Of a stretch of 64,000 bases of DNA, positions 35,606 to 44,468 are shown in pieces (within the stretch, counting starts at the first letter, position 1; every line of letters begins with the position of its first letter). Made by a program: the position numbers and the translations under genes. The notes below the pieces were generated by a model. It saw nothing but the letters and a program-made list of their open reading frames with translations, was not told the origin of the DNA and searched no databases. The DNA is from CAZNPA01 sp964575095 (GTDB lineage: Bacteria > Pseudomonadota > Alphaproteobacteria > Rickettsiales > SXRF01), in NCBI GenBank assembly GCA_964575095.1, contig CAZNPA010000007.1, positions 34,405 to 98,404 on the forward strand, in the 5' to 3' direction.

Positions 35606-36511
35606 ATGAATGATACAGAACTTTCCGCCTTACGGCAGCAGATTGATGCGCTGGACGATAAAATAATCTCACTGATTATCGAGCGTACCGGCGTCGTCGC
35701 CAATGTCGGCGCATTGAAAAATAAGGCGCTCCCGGGACAATGCCACATCCGGCCCGGCCGCGAAGCCGATATGGTGCGGCGCGTGATGCAGAAATTCGAG
35801 GGCAGCGCGTTCAACCCATCGGCGGCGGCGGCCATGTGGCGCATCCTTATCGGCTGCTCCACCTGCGTCGAGAGCCCACTCACGCTTTCTGTATACACGC
35901 CCGACCGCAACGACACTTTATACTGGCTGGCGCGCGAATATTTCGGACCGACGCTGCCGGTGATTCGCCAGCCGCACATCAAGCGCGTGATCGGCGACGT
36001 GATGGACGGCAAGGCTTCGGTCGGCATCGTGCCGACGCTGCATGACGACGCGGCGGGCGAATGGTGGCCGGCGCTGATGCCCGCCAGCCCGCAGGCGCCG
36101 AAGGTCTTTGCGCATGTGCCGTTCATCTATGAGAACACGCCGGGCGCCATTATTCCGATGGCGCTGGCGATTGGCCTGGTCGCGCCGGAAGAAACCGGAA
36201 ACGACCGGTCGCTGCTGGTGCTCGACACCGATTACAACCTCAGCCAGAACCGGCTGCAGACGGCGTTCGTCAAAGCCGGCTTGGAAGCGCAGTGGATCAG
36301 CATCTCGACGCCCGCCTCTTCCACCACGCGCCGCCACCTGATCGAGTTCAAGGGATTCATCGCGCCGTCACACGCGGCGATGAAAGCGGCGGTGGCCGAT
36401 CTCGGCACGGTGATTCAGAATATCGTTTTCCTGGGCGCCTACGCCACGCCGCTCATCCTCAACACCAACGCTCCTGCCATCGCTTATGCCGCACACTCTG
36501 CCAAAGCCTAA
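35606..36511 (+). CDS. Chorismate mutase with C-terminal prephenate-dehydratase-like region
   Basis: Residues 1-95 are an AroQ-type chorismate mutase: LRQQIDALDDKIISLIIERT, and RPGREADMVRRVMQKFEG. Residues about 100-300 look like a periplasmic-binding-type fold as in prephenate dehydratase followed by an ACT-like end (FKGFIAPSHAAMKAAVADLG), but the TRF catalytic motif of the dehydratase is not seen. The protein converts chorismate to prephenate; the C-terminal part may bind amino acids for feedback. It overlaps hisC by 26 bases and leads into tyrC, so the operon makes aromatic amino acids. Confidence 0.78.
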   Translation: MNDTELSALRQQIDALDDKIISLIIERTGVVANVGALKNKALPGQCHIRPGREADMVRRVMQKFEGSAFNPSAAAAMWRILIGCSTCVESPLTLSVYTPDRNDTLYWLAREYFGPTLPVIRQPHIKRVIGDVMDGKASVGIVPTLHDDAAGEWWPALMPASPQAPKVFAHVPFIYENTPGAIIPMALAIGLVAPEETGNDRSLLVLDTDYNLSQNRLQTAFVKAGLEAQWISISTPASSTTRRHLIEFKGFIAPSHAAMKAAVADLGTVIQNIVFLGAYATPLILNTNAPAIAYAAHSAKA

Positions 36512-37577
36512 GCCGGGAGTGATGGATATCGCGCCGTATGTCGCCGGGAAACCGGGCGGCAAACCCAGTGCCGAGATCGTCAAACTCTCCGCCAACGAAA
36601 CGCCGCTGGGCGCCAGCCCGCTGGCGGTGAAAGCCTATGCCGACGCCGCGTCGTCGCTGCATCGCTACCCGGAAGGCAGCTGCCTGCATTTGCGCCAGGC
36701 CATCGGCGAGGTGTATGACCTGCCGCCGGAACGCCTTGTCTGCGGCGCCGGATCGGACGAGCTGATCGGCCTGCTGATGCACGCCTATGCCGGGCATGGC
36801 GATGAGATATTGATGAGCCGCCACGGCTTCCTGATGTACAAGATTTACGCGCAGGGATTCGGCGTCACGACGGTGATGGCAGCGGAAAAAAACCTGCGCA
36901 CGGATGTCGATGCGCTGCTGGCGAACGTCACCAAGCACACCAAGATCGTTTTTGTCGCCAACCCGAACAACCCCACCGGCAGCTACCTGACGAAAGACGA
37001 AATGAAAAAATTGCAGGCCGGTCTGCCGCCGCACGTCGTGCTCGCGATCGACAGCGCCTATTGCGAATACGCCATCGAATCCGATTACAACGATGGCCGC
37101 GATTTGGTCGACGCCTGCAACAACGTCATCATGCTGCGCACCTTCTCGAAGATTTACGGCCTGGCGTCGCTGCGACTGGGCTGGGCGTACGCGCCGGCGC
37201 ACATCATCGATGCCTTAAACCGGATCCGCGGCCCGTTCAACGTCTCCGGCCCGGCGCAAATGGCAGGCATCGCCGCCGTGCGCGACGTCGCCTTTACCCG
37301 CGCCGCCCGTGAATTCAACGGCACATGGCGGCCGTGGCTGGCGAAAGAACTGACGGCGCTTGGGCTCACCGTGCATCCCAGCATCGCCAATTTTCTGCTG
37401 GTGAAATTTCCCGGCGGCAAGCACAGCGCCGAAGCCGCCAATGCCTACCTTACCAAGCATAACCTCACCGTGCGCGATGTTGCCGGCTACGGCCTGCCCG
37501 ATCATCTGCGCATCACCATCGGCCTGGAAAAAGATAACCGCGCCATCGTCGAGCTTTTAAAAGCATTCATGGCATGA
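36486..37577 (+). CDS. hisC: Histidinol-phosphate / aromatic aminotransferase
   Basis: PLP-dependent class I/II aminotransferase, 363 aa. The start 36486, inside the preceding gene, keeps the conserved N-terminal PKPGVMDIAPYV. Motifs include LSANETPLGASPLA, FVANPNNPTGSYL, the Tyr/Asp PLP contacts, and the PLP lysine in RTFSKIYGLASLRLGW. In this gene context it may also transaminate prephenate or hydroxyphenylpyruvate. It overlaps tyrC by 4 bases. Confidence 0.92.
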   Translation: MPHTLPKPKPGVMDIAPYVAGKPGGKPSAEIVKLSANETPLGASPLAVKAYADAASSLHRYPEGSCLHLRQAIGEVYDLPPERLVCGAGSDELIGLLMHAYAGHGDEILMSRHGFLMYKIYAQGFGVTTVMAAEKNLRTDVDALLANVTKHTKIVFVANPNNPTGSYLTKDEMKKLQAGLPPHVVLAIDSAYCEYAIESDYNDGRDLVDACNNVIMLRTFSKIYGLASLRLGWAYAPAHIIDALNRIRGPFNVSGPAQMAGIAAVRDVAFTRAAREFNGTWRPWLAKELTALGLTVHPSIANFLLVKFPGGKHSAEAANAYLTKHNLTVRDVAGYGLPDHLRITIGLEKDNRAIVELLKAFMA

Positions 37578-38701
37578 CCGCAGCTATCGTGTTCGACCAG
37601 ATCGGCATCATCGGCCTCGGCCTGGTCGGCAGTTCGATAGCGCGGGCGGTACGCAAGCATCACCTTTCGGAATTTATCGTCGGCTGCGACAACAACGACA
37701 CCACCCTCGCCTATGCGCGCTCGCATAATTTCATCGATACCGGCGTGCGCGATCCGGCATTAGCCGCCAACGGCAGCCAACTGGTCATCATCGCCACGCC
37801 GCCTTCCAGCCTCGGCCGGATTGCCAAAGAAATCGCGCCCAACCTGCAGCCGGGCACCATCGTGATGGACACGGCTTCGGTCAAACACGCGGTCATGGAG
37901 ATGATGGGCGCGCACCTGCCGGTGCATACCAATTTCGTGCCGTCGCATCCGGTGGCGGGCAGCGAGCTTTCCGGCATCAGCTACGGCAGCGACACCTTAT
38001 TCCAGCGCCGCCGCATCATCGTCACCCCAAACGAAGCGCTGCCGAGGGAAGTGCTGCAGGCCGTCACCAGTTTTTGGGTCGGCATGGGCGCCCGCATCGA
38101 AGCGATGCCGGCAGCGATGCACGACCGGATCTACGCCTATATTTCGCATCTGCCTCACCTCCTTGCCTATGCCGCGCGCGACGCCATCGGATCAGAAACC
38201 ATCGACCCGGAAGACGTTGCGTTGCAAAAATTCCTGCGGCTCAGCGCGTCGCGGGTGACGCTGTGGAGTGAGATATTCTCTCTCAATAAGGATAATTTGC
38301 TGATGGCGCTGGAGCATTACCTTTCTGCGTTGCAGCAGATCGAGGAAGAGCTGTCATCGGCGCCGGAAAATGCCGGTGAAACACCCGTCGACGATGCCCT
38401 CGTGCGCACCGTCCTCTTTCCGCGCATCGCCGCATCGTGCCTGATTACCGCCGTCATCGACGCCGAAAAACAAACTGGGCTGTCGTTCGCCCGCTATGCC
38501 GGGCGCGGCTTTGCCGATTTCACCTTCGCCGCCAGCTCGCCGCCGGAAGAGGACATCGAAACCATTTCCAACCACCACCGCGCCGTATGCCGCGTCGTCG
38601 GCGAATACGCCGCGCGCCTCAGGTCATGGAAACAATTATTGTCCGACGGTCAATTCATCAAATTACAGCAAGAAATCGCCTCGGCCGGGCATAACGGCTA
38701 G
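37574..38701 (+). CDS. tyrC: Prephenate/arogenate dehydrogenase
   Basis: Oxidative decarboxylation in tyrosine synthesis. The 375-aa product has the NAD-binding GIIGLGLVGSSIARAV at residue 11, VIIATPPSSL, the catalytic-region NFVPSHPVAGSELSG, and the helical dimerisation domain. The last third extends beyond the minimal enzyme but shows no ACT motif. Its end overlaps the convergent HAD gene by 4 bases. Confidence 0.9.
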   Translation: MTAAIVFDQIGIIGLGLVGSSIARAVRKHHLSEFIVGCDNNDTTLAYARSHNFIDTGVRDPALAANGSQLVIIATPPSSLGRIAKEIAPNLQPGTIVMDTASVKHAVMEMMGAHLPVHTNFVPSHPVAGSELSGISYGSDTLFQRRRIIVTPNEALPREVLQAVTSFWVGMGARIEAMPAAMHDRIYAYISHLPHLLAYAARDAIGSETIDPEDVALQKFLRLSASRVTLWSEIFSLNKDNLLMALEHYLSALQQIEEELSSAPENAGETPVDDALVRTVLFPRIAASCLITAVIDAEKQTGLSFARYAGRGFADFTFAASSPPEEDIETISNHHRAVCRVVGEYAARLRSWKQLLSDGQFIKLQQEIASAGHNG

Positions 38702-39360
38702 AGCAACTTCAGCATCTCGTCGTGTGTGTGCACATGCGCATGATAAGGAAAACCCTGGTAATGGGTAGGCGTGTACGAGGCATGCGCTTTGGCCAGTTCG
38801 CCGTAGAGGATCGCCGTACAGCCGCAGTTCATGGCGCATTCGAGATCGATCTCGCTGTCGCCGACAAACCAGACGCTGCTGTTAGGTTTAACGTGGCTTT
38901 CTTGGAACGCCAGATGCACCGGGTCGGTGTACGGCTTGTCGCGCTCGGCATCGTCGGATCCGACAATGGCATCGAAATAATGGCCCCAACCGATCTTTTC
39001 GATTTCCTTGCGCAGGTTGTCACCCTTCTTATTGCTGACGACGGCGCAGAATAATTTTTGCCAGCGCACGCGCTTCAGCACGTCCTCGGCCTGCGGCAGC
39101 GCCTGCAGCTTTTCCAAATGGCTGGCGCGGTAATATTTCTGATACATCTCACCCGCCTGCTCCCACCCGTCGCCGAAGATTTCAGGAAAAGCGTCGCGCA
39201 TCGACTTGCGCACGCGCATTTGTGTTTGTTCCAGCGTCCACGGTTTTTTTCCCATGGCGGCAAATGTAGATTCCAGCGCCGCATGGATGATCGGCCAGGT
39301 ATCGACCAGCGTGTTATCCCAATCGAAGATGACGGCTTTGGGCGGCGGCAAATTCGTCAT
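38698..39360 (-). CDS. HAD-family hydrolase (phosphoglycolate-phosphatase-like)
   Basis: 220 aa. Motif I is VIFDWDNTLVDTWP with the nucleophile Asp and acid Asp; motif II is FCAVVSNKKG; motif IV is WFVGDSEIDLECAMNCG. A helical cap (type C1) sits between motifs I and II. The substrate is unknown. The start overlaps the stop of the upstream aminotransferase gene (ATGA). Confidence 0.85.
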   Translation of the reverse strand: MTNLPPPKAVIFDWDNTLVDTWPIIHAALESTFAAMGKKPWTLEQTQMRVRKSMRDAFPEIFGDGWEQAGEMYQKYYRASHLEKLQALPQAEDVLKRVRWQKLFCAVVSNKKGDNLRKEIEKIGWGHYFDAIVGSDDAERDKPYTDPVHLAFQESHVKPNSSVWFVGDSEIDLECAMNCGCTAILYGELAKAHASYTPTHYQGFPYHAHVHTHDEMLKLL

Positions 39361-40229
39361 GCTCTTTGCCAGCCCGTCTGCTTCATGATATGCGCCGCGT
39401 AAAGCTCCTGCAGCCGGTGCGTGATTTTTCCCGGCTTGCCGCTGCCGATGGTGATGTCGTCGACCTTGACCACCGGCAGCACGTTGGCGCTAGTGGAAGT
39501 CAGGAACGCTTCCGCCGCTTTTTTGACATCGGCGACGGTAAATGCCCGCTCGCTGACTTCGATGCCATCCTTCTTCGCCAGCCTGAGCACCATTTCGCGC
39601 GTGATGCCGCCTAAAATATAATGGTCGGCGGGATGCGTGACAATCTCACCGGCGGCAGTGACAATATACGCGTTCGACACCGCGCCTTCGGTGATGAATT
39701 TTCTATCCTGTATCAGCCAGGCTTCGCGCTGCTGGTGCTTCGAGGCTTCCTGCTTGGCCAGCACGTTGGCGAGCAGCGATACCGACTTGATGTCGCGCCG
39801 CAGCCAGCGCAAATCGGGATGCGTGATGACGCCGACGCCGTTTTTGATTTCATTGTCCTTGGCGAATTTCGGCGCGCAGACGGTCATCACCAACGTCGGC
39901 TTCACCGGATATTTGGGAAACGGGTGGTCGCGCCGCGCCACACCACGCGTCGCCTGCAGGTAAAGCCCACCGTGCTCGCGGCCGTTCCTGGCGATCAGCT
40001 CGCGCATAATCAATTTGAGCGCAGCAAGGGTTACCGGCATCGGAATGGAGAGTTCTTGTAGGCTGCGTTTCAGGCGATCGAGATGCGGCGCTTCGTCGAG
40101 CAGCGTACGGTTATAGAAGGCAATATACTCGTAGATGCCGTCGGAGAATTGGTAGCCACGGTCCTCGACATGCACCATCGCCTGATGTTGCGGCAAATAA
40201 CGCCCGTTGACGTAGGCAATAGCTGACAT
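39357..40229 (-). CDS. D-amino acid aminotransferase (class IV PLP enzyme)
   Basis: The 290-aa product has the class IV pattern YVNGRYLPQHQAMVHVEDRG, YQFSDGIYEYIAFY, and the PLP lysine in SLLANVLAKQEASK, followed by EGAVSNAYIV and GITREMVLRLAK. These features favour D-alanine/D-amino acid aminotransferase, which makes D-Glu or D-Ala for peptidoglycan. Branched-chain aminotransferases are the main alternative and are usually longer. No Shine-Dalgarno is evident. Confidence 0.87.
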   Translation of the reverse strand: MSAIAYVNGRYLPQHQAMVHVEDRGYQFSDGIYEYIAFYNRTLLDEAPHLDRLKRSLQELSIPMPVTLAALKLIMRELIARNGREHGGLYLQATRGVARRDHPFPKYPVKPTLVMTVCAPKFAKDNEIKNGVGVITHPDLRWLRRDIKSVSLLANVLAKQEASKHQQREAWLIQDRKFITEGAVSNAYIVTAAGEIVTHPADHYILGGITREMVLRLAKKDGIEVSERAFTVADVKKAAEAFLTSTSANVLPVVKVDDITIGSGKPGKITHRLQELYAAHIMKQTGWQRA

Positions 40230-40287
40230 TTATCGATCCTGAATTTGCGTTTTTCTTAAAAAATCGCTAGGCTGAATCGGATGCGAA

Positions 40288-40351
40288 GGTTTGCGAGAAC
40301 CGGAGCGGAGCGTACGTTTGGAGTACGTGAGCACCGGAAGCGCAGCAAACC
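40288..40351. repeat. 64-bp imperfect palindromic intergenic repeat
   Basis: GGTTTGC at the left end is inverted as GCAAACC at the right end. Inside, CCGG and GTACG also occur on both sides of the centre at matching distances. It occupies most of the gap between the aminotransferase and glycosyltransferase genes. Its structure is that of a REP-like element; other copies cannot be checked here. Confidence 0.5.
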
Positions 40352-40384
40352 AAGCAAGCCGATCAGCATAGTAGATTTTGTACA

Positions 40385-42211
40385 TTAAAATCCTTCGATA
40401 TCCCGAATACCGGCGCTTAGGAACGGACGGGGATTAAAGCCGAAATCACGCGCGGCGTCATCATAAAAGAATACCAAATCGTCGTTCATGCGGCGGGCGA
40501 TTTCGCCGTTGATGTAGCGCAATCCGGGCAGCCAGCCTACCATATCGAGAAAAAACGGCAAGAGCGTCGTCGGCACGATGCGCAGGCGCAGGCCGTAGAC
40601 GGCAAAAATCCGCTCCAGCATCTGGCGGTAGGTCAGCACGTCTTTCCCGCTCAGGTTATACATTTTTCCGATGCTTTGCGGCGCGGCGGCCAGCTGCATC
40701 ACCGCCAGCGCCAAATCATCGGCGTGCACGGGCTGGCGGCGGCCGAACGCCGGCGGATAGACGGGATAAAATCCCAGCCGGCGGATGATCTTGGCCATGG
40801 TGGTGATATTGACGTCGAGCCCCAGGCCGTAAATCATCGTCGGCCGCAGAATCGTCCATTGCATGGCCAGAGCATCGCACTGCGACACAACTTCGTTTTC
40901 GGCGCGAGCCAGTTTGTTCACCAGGTCTTTTTCATGCGCGTTGCGGGAGAGCGCCTTGCCGAAAACCGACGTCGAACCGAAGGCGACGACGCGCTTGGCC
41001 TCCGCCTTGGCCAGCATTGGCAATATCGGCGGCAACGCCTGAAGCGGCGCCGTATGCACCGCGATATCGATCAGGTAATCGTGCAGATGCATGGTTTCGT
41101 CGCCAAGATTGGCGCGCAGCCAGCGCAGGTTCTCGTGCGCAAACGGTATCGGTTCGTTTTCCGTCAGCGCCAGCACCGAAGCGCCGCCGGCCAGCATCCG
41201 CCGCACGACGCAAAGACCGATCTGGCTGGCCGCATCGGTAACCAGCACGGTTTTTCCCTTCCAGTCTTTCGTCTGCGGCAAGTCGGCGAGGCCGGAGGCC
41301 AGCACCATCAGCCGCTTGGCGGCGACGCTGTGCCCGCCATCCGGCATCGGAATGAATTTTGCCGTAACGTTCATGACCGTTTTGCAGGCGAAACGAACCC
41401 ACACCGCCGCATCGGCCAGCCACAACAACGGCAGAAATATCTTGCTGCCGAAATGCTTGTGGAAATAGCGAATCAGCCCGGCCGTTTCGTGCCAGAGCGC
41501 GGCGCGGCGCGGCATGGCGCGGTCGGCGTGCAGCATGCGCGTGGCCTGTGCCGCCGGCACACAAAGAACCGTTCCACCGGCAGCGCGGATGCGCATACAG
41601 AGATCGAAATCCTCGATGTGCAGGAAAAACCCTTCGTCCATGCCGCCGAGCCTTTGGTAATCGTTGCGGCTGATGCACATGAACGTGCTTGAGATGGCTT
41701 CGACCCCGTGCGTCTCGCGCGGCATCGGCGTGTGGTAATTGAGGGATGGCATGTTTTTAAAAATCCGGTGCAGCCCCAGCGTTTCCGAGAGCGCCGTCAT
41801 CGGCGAGAGCGAGCGGCGGCGCGTGCCCTGCTGTTCGTCGCCGTTGGGATTTTTAATCCAGCCGCCGGCCAGCATCGCTTTCGGAGTTTCCTTGAGCGCC
41901 GCCGTGGTTGCGGCCAGCGCGTCTGGCGACAACAGGCAATCGGGGTTGAGCAGCAGGATGAAATCGCCGGTCGCGCGCGCGGCGCCGACATTGCAGCTGG
42001 CGGCGAACCCGGCATTGCCGTGCCCACTGATGACCACAAGCCTGGGCTCGGTCAGCTTCATCTGCTGCAGGCGCGCCAGCACGTCGGGCGGGTTGCCGTT
42101 ATCGACCAGGATCAATTCCGCCAGCGGCGGCTGTTTCAACACGCTCTTGACGGCGGCGAACAACGCCGCGCCGGTGTGATACGACACCATCACTACGCTG
42201 CACGACGTCAT
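40385..42211 (-). CDS. Glycosyltransferase (GT2) fused to an NAD-dependent epimerase/SDR-like domain
   Basis: 608 aa. Residues 1-290 are a GT2 rhamnosyltransferase-like domain: CSVVMVSYHTG, ILVDNGNPPD, GHGNAGFAASCNVGAARATG, and FILLLNPDCLLSPDAL (DxD-like), then GMDEGFFLHIEDFDLCMRI. Residues about 310-600 are an extended short-chain dehydrogenase domain: VLVTDAASQIGLCVVRR, VVAFGSTSVFGK, TILRPTMIYGLGLD, YNLSGKDVLTYRQM. The first glycine of the nucleotide-binding motif is replaced by Asp. The protein may both modify and transfer a sugar. It overlaps tonB by 4 bases at the end of that operon. Confidence 0.84.
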   Translation of the reverse strand: MTSCSVVMVSYHTGAALFAAVKSVLKQPPLAELILVDNGNPPDVLARLQQMKLTEPRLVVISGHGNAGFAASCNVGAARATGDFILLLNPDCLLSPDALAATTAALKETPKAMLAGGWIKNPNGDEQQGTRRRSLSPMTALSETLGLHRIFKNMPSLNYHTPMPRETHGVEAISSTFMCISRNDYQRLGGMDEGFFLHIEDFDLCMRIRAAGGTVLCVPAAQATRMLHADRAMPRRAALWHETAGLIRYFHKHFGSKIFLPLLWLADAAVWVRFACKTVMNVTAKFIPMPDGGHSVAAKRLMVLASGLADLPQTKDWKGKTVLVTDAASQIGLCVVRRMLAGGASVLALTENEPIPFAHENLRWLRANLGDETMHLHDYLIDIAVHTAPLQALPPILPMLAKAEAKRVVAFGSTSVFGKALSRNAHEKDLVNKLARAENEVVSQCDALAMQWTILRPTMIYGLGLDVNITTMAKIIRRLGFYPVYPPAFGRRQPVHADDLALAVMQLAAAPQSIGKMYNLSGKDVLTYRQMLERIFAVYGLRLRIVPTTLLPFFLDMVGWLPGLRYINGEIARRMNDDLVFFYDDAARDFGFNPRPFLSAGIRDIEGF

Positions 42212-43044
42212 GATTGCGGGCTGAAACGCACCGGAATGAAGAATTCCAGCAATTCGCCGTCGGGATAATCGTTCGGCACGGCGGGCACCGGATTGGCGCG
42301 GCGGATCATCTCGATGGCGGCGTGGTCGAGCTCGGCGGAGCCGGTGGTGTGTTCGAGCATGTAATGGCGGATGTTGCCGCGGCGGTCGATGCGGACGCGC
42401 ATCACGCTGTCGCCTTCTATATTCTGCGCGCGCGCCTGTTCGGGATATTGTTTGAATTTAAGCACCCACGACGCGATGATCCGCTCGTAGCGTTTCACGA
42501 TTTCGGCGTTTTTTCGGCTGTCGCCCTTGGTGCCGCGGCCGGTGGGAACGGCCATGGCGCTCTCGGTATCGCGCACGAACTGGTAGGTGATGTCCGATAC
42601 CCTGGAGTTCTCCGGCAGGGTGTGATTGCGGATGGCCGCTTCAATAGCGGCGGCGGTGGCATCTCTGCCGATATCTTCTAACGCCTTTTCTGCGGCGCTC
42701 ACAGATTGCGGGCGTATCCTCTGATTGGCTACCGCCGACGATATCGCCGTTTCCACTTCATGGCTGTTGGAGGGCGGCAGCACGGCAGCCGCATCATCAC
42801 CATTGCCGAGCGTGATGTTGAGCGGCCGCACCGGCACTTCGATCACCTGCGACTTAGGCAACAGGCTCCACACGCCGAGCGCGGCAAGATGCAAAAACAC
42901 GGCGACCAGGATAGCGGCCAAAAAATATTTTTCGCCGGGCATGTCGGCCGGTTTATAGACCGCAGCGGCGCCGCCGGGACGAAGCGCCAGCAGCTTGGGA
43001 CGGATGGCGGCGAATAACGGGTTCTTGTTCAGTTTATTCAGCAT
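42208..43044 (-). CDS. TonB-like energy transducer
   Basis: The frame is open to 43254, but ATG 43044 (11 bases inside the exbD end) gives a normal start. The protein has a cytoplasmic basic N-terminus, one transmembrane helix (YFLAAILVAVFLHLAALGVW), a periplasmic linker, and a TonB C-terminal domain (YPEQARAQNIEGDSVMRVRI, SAELDHAAIEMIRRANPVPA). 278 aa. It should deliver ExbBD energy to an outer-membrane receptor; none is encoded nearby. The C-terminal domain also resembles TolA/TonB hybrids. Confidence 0.85.
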   Translation of the reverse strand: MLNKLNKNPLFAAIRPKLLALRPGGAAAVYKPADMPGEKYFLAAILVAVFLHLAALGVWSLLPKSQVIEVPVRPLNITLGNGDDAAAVLPPSNSHEVETAISSAVANQRIRPQSVSAAEKALEDIGRDATAAAIEAAIRNHTLPENSRVSDITYQFVRDTESAMAVPTGRGTKGDSRKNAEIVKRYERIIASWVLKFKQYPEQARAQNIEGDSVMRVRIDRRGNIRHYMLEHTTGSAELDHAAIEMIRRANPVPAVPNDYPDGELLEFFIPVRFSPQS

Positions 43045-43453
43045 AGAGCGGCGCTTTCGATTGCGTGACGATGGAAAGGTTTTTTCCACCGGCAGCTTTG
43101 ATAGCGTCCATGACGTCGATGACGCGGTTGGCGGATATGGTGGCATCGGCCTTGACGGTGATGATTTTATTGGGGTTGGCAGTGAATTGCGGCGCCAGCA
43201 TTTTCTGCATTTCCGCCGCATCGGCCACGATGTCGTCGCCGACGATGATCTCATCGTGCCGCCCCAGCAGGATCACGATATGCCCCTCGTCCATCAGCTT
43301 GCCGCTTTGCGCCACCGGCGGATCGACCGGAATCACCTCGAACCGCTCGACCGAACCCGCCAGCATGAAAAATATCAGCAGGAAAATCGAGACGTCGATC
43401 AGCGGAATCAGGCTGATGGTGATCTTCTTACGTTTGGCGCGTGCGAAGTCCAT
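43034..43453 (-). CDS. ExbD/TolR-family protein (second copy)
   Basis: 139 aa with a short cytoplasmic start, one helix ISLIPLIDVSIFLLIFFMLA carrying the channel aspartate, and the periplasmic ExbD/TolR fold ending in VTQSKAPLYAE. Its start shares a base with the stop of the 169-aa gene (TAATG), so its translation is coupled to that gene. Confidence 0.9.
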   Translation of the reverse strand: MDFARAKRKKITISLIPLIDVSIFLLIFFMLAGSVERFEVIPVDPPVAQSGKLMDEGHIVILLGRHDEIIVGDDIVADAAEMQKMLAPQFTANPNKIITVKADATISANRVIDVMDAIKAAGGKNLSIVTQSKAPLYAE

Positions 43454-43962
43454 TATAGTATGCGTCCTTCATCGGTTTGAGCTTTAAATGACAATCCAAG
43501 CGGCTCTAGCTTTTCATTTACTACATCGAACATTTGCTGCGACCTTCTCATTCCGCCTATCAATGCATGAATTGTATCGTGAGTCACGCCGAGTGCTACA
43601 TTCGCATCAAGATTAGGCACCGCGCCGCTTTTTGCCATTTCGCTTATTTTAATTCTCATTCCTGTGATACGCCGGAACATATCGTCATTCAGAGTTTCTT
43701 GCAGGGCTATGAGATCCTCCACATGCTCATCAATAAGAACAGGCTCTCTCTCCAATGCCGTACATATATTGCTTAGAGTGTCGCAATCCACTTTTAATGT
43801 AGTCAAGGCAGCGGTTGCACCCAGTAAATCCGGTCTGTCTTTTTCAGTAAGTGATGCAAGCGTATTAGAACTTTTCATATAAGCTGCCTTTAAAAAGGCG
43901 CGCGCTTCTATAAACTTTTTCACTTCATTGGGGTTCAAGGGAATTTTAATCTCGTCCATCAT
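43453..43962 (-). CDS. Helical protein of unknown function inserted between two exbD genes
   Basis: ATG 43962 overlaps the stop of the upstream exbD (ATGA), giving 169 aa; ATG 43959 follows directly. The sequence is hydrophilic and probably all-helical (FIEARAFLKAAYMKSSNTLA, ALQETLNDDMFRRITGMRIK) with no signal peptide or transmembrane segment. Its base composition is clearly lower in GC than the exbD genes. I do not recognise a family. Coupling at both ends shows it is translated as part of the TonB operon. Confidence 0.68.
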   Translation of the reverse strand: MMDEIKIPLNPNEVKKFIEARAFLKAAYMKSSNTLASLTEKDRPDLLGATAALTTLKVDCDTLSNICTALEREPVLIDEHVEDLIALQETLNDDMFRRITGMRIKISEMAKSGAVPNLDANVALGVTHDTIHALIGGMRRSQQMFDVVNEKLEPLGLSFKAQTDEGRIL

Positions 43963-44468
43963 TCCCCCCACAGATCGAGGATGGAGGGTTTATTCGGATT
44001 CGATGCCGGCTTTTTTTCTTGCGTCAATACCAGCGCCGGCGCGGTTGTCTCGGCGGCGGTTTGCCATTTACGCACGAACAGGCTTTTGCCGCCGGCGGAA
44101 TAGATGCGATCCATGATGGAAACGAGTTGCTGCATGGTAACGCCGTCTGCCGTGAGCAGCATAATTTTCGTAGTGCCGTCGCCGCCCAGCAAGCGTGACA
44201 GCGACTCGCCGAATTCGTCCCGGTCGATCTTGCGCCTGCCGATGGCCATGTCGCCGTTGGCATAAAGAAACAGGCGCACGACGTCGTCTTTTTCGGCGGC
44301 TTTACCAGCGGCGGAGGGCAGGATCAGCTCCATCGACTCGACGCGCATGAACGTCGTCGTCAGCATGAAGAAAATAATCAGGATGAAAAGAATGTCGATC
44401 AGCGGCGTCAGGTTCAGGTCACCCAGCTTGCGCCGGGGCATGCGTTCAAATTCTATAAAAGATGTCAT
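43959..44468 (-). CDS. ExbD/TolR-family protein (first copy)
   Basis: The frame reaches 44516, but ATG 44468, with a GGGGGAG Shine-Dalgarno supplied by the palindromic repeat just upstream, begins MTSFIEFERMPRRKLGD. The helix LNLTPLIDILFILIIFFMLT carries the conserved Asp; a periplasmic domain follows. The Pro/Lys-rich C-terminus is extended. 169 aa. It differs clearly in sequence from the second ExbD at 43034. Confidence 0.9.
   Translation of the reverse strand: MTSFIEFERMPRRKLGDLNLTPLIDILFILIIFFMLTTTFMRVESMELILPSAAGKAAEKDDVVRLFLYANGDMAIGRRKIDRDEFGESLSRLLGGDGTTKIMLLTADGVTMQQLVSIMDRIYSAGGKSLFVRKWQTAAETTAPALVLTQEKKPASNPNKPSILDLWGE

Noticed and set aside
43045..43254. Longer N-terminus of the TonB-like protein
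   Set aside because: It is out of frame within exbD and lacks a signal; the transmembrane helix is at the expected distance from ATG 43044.
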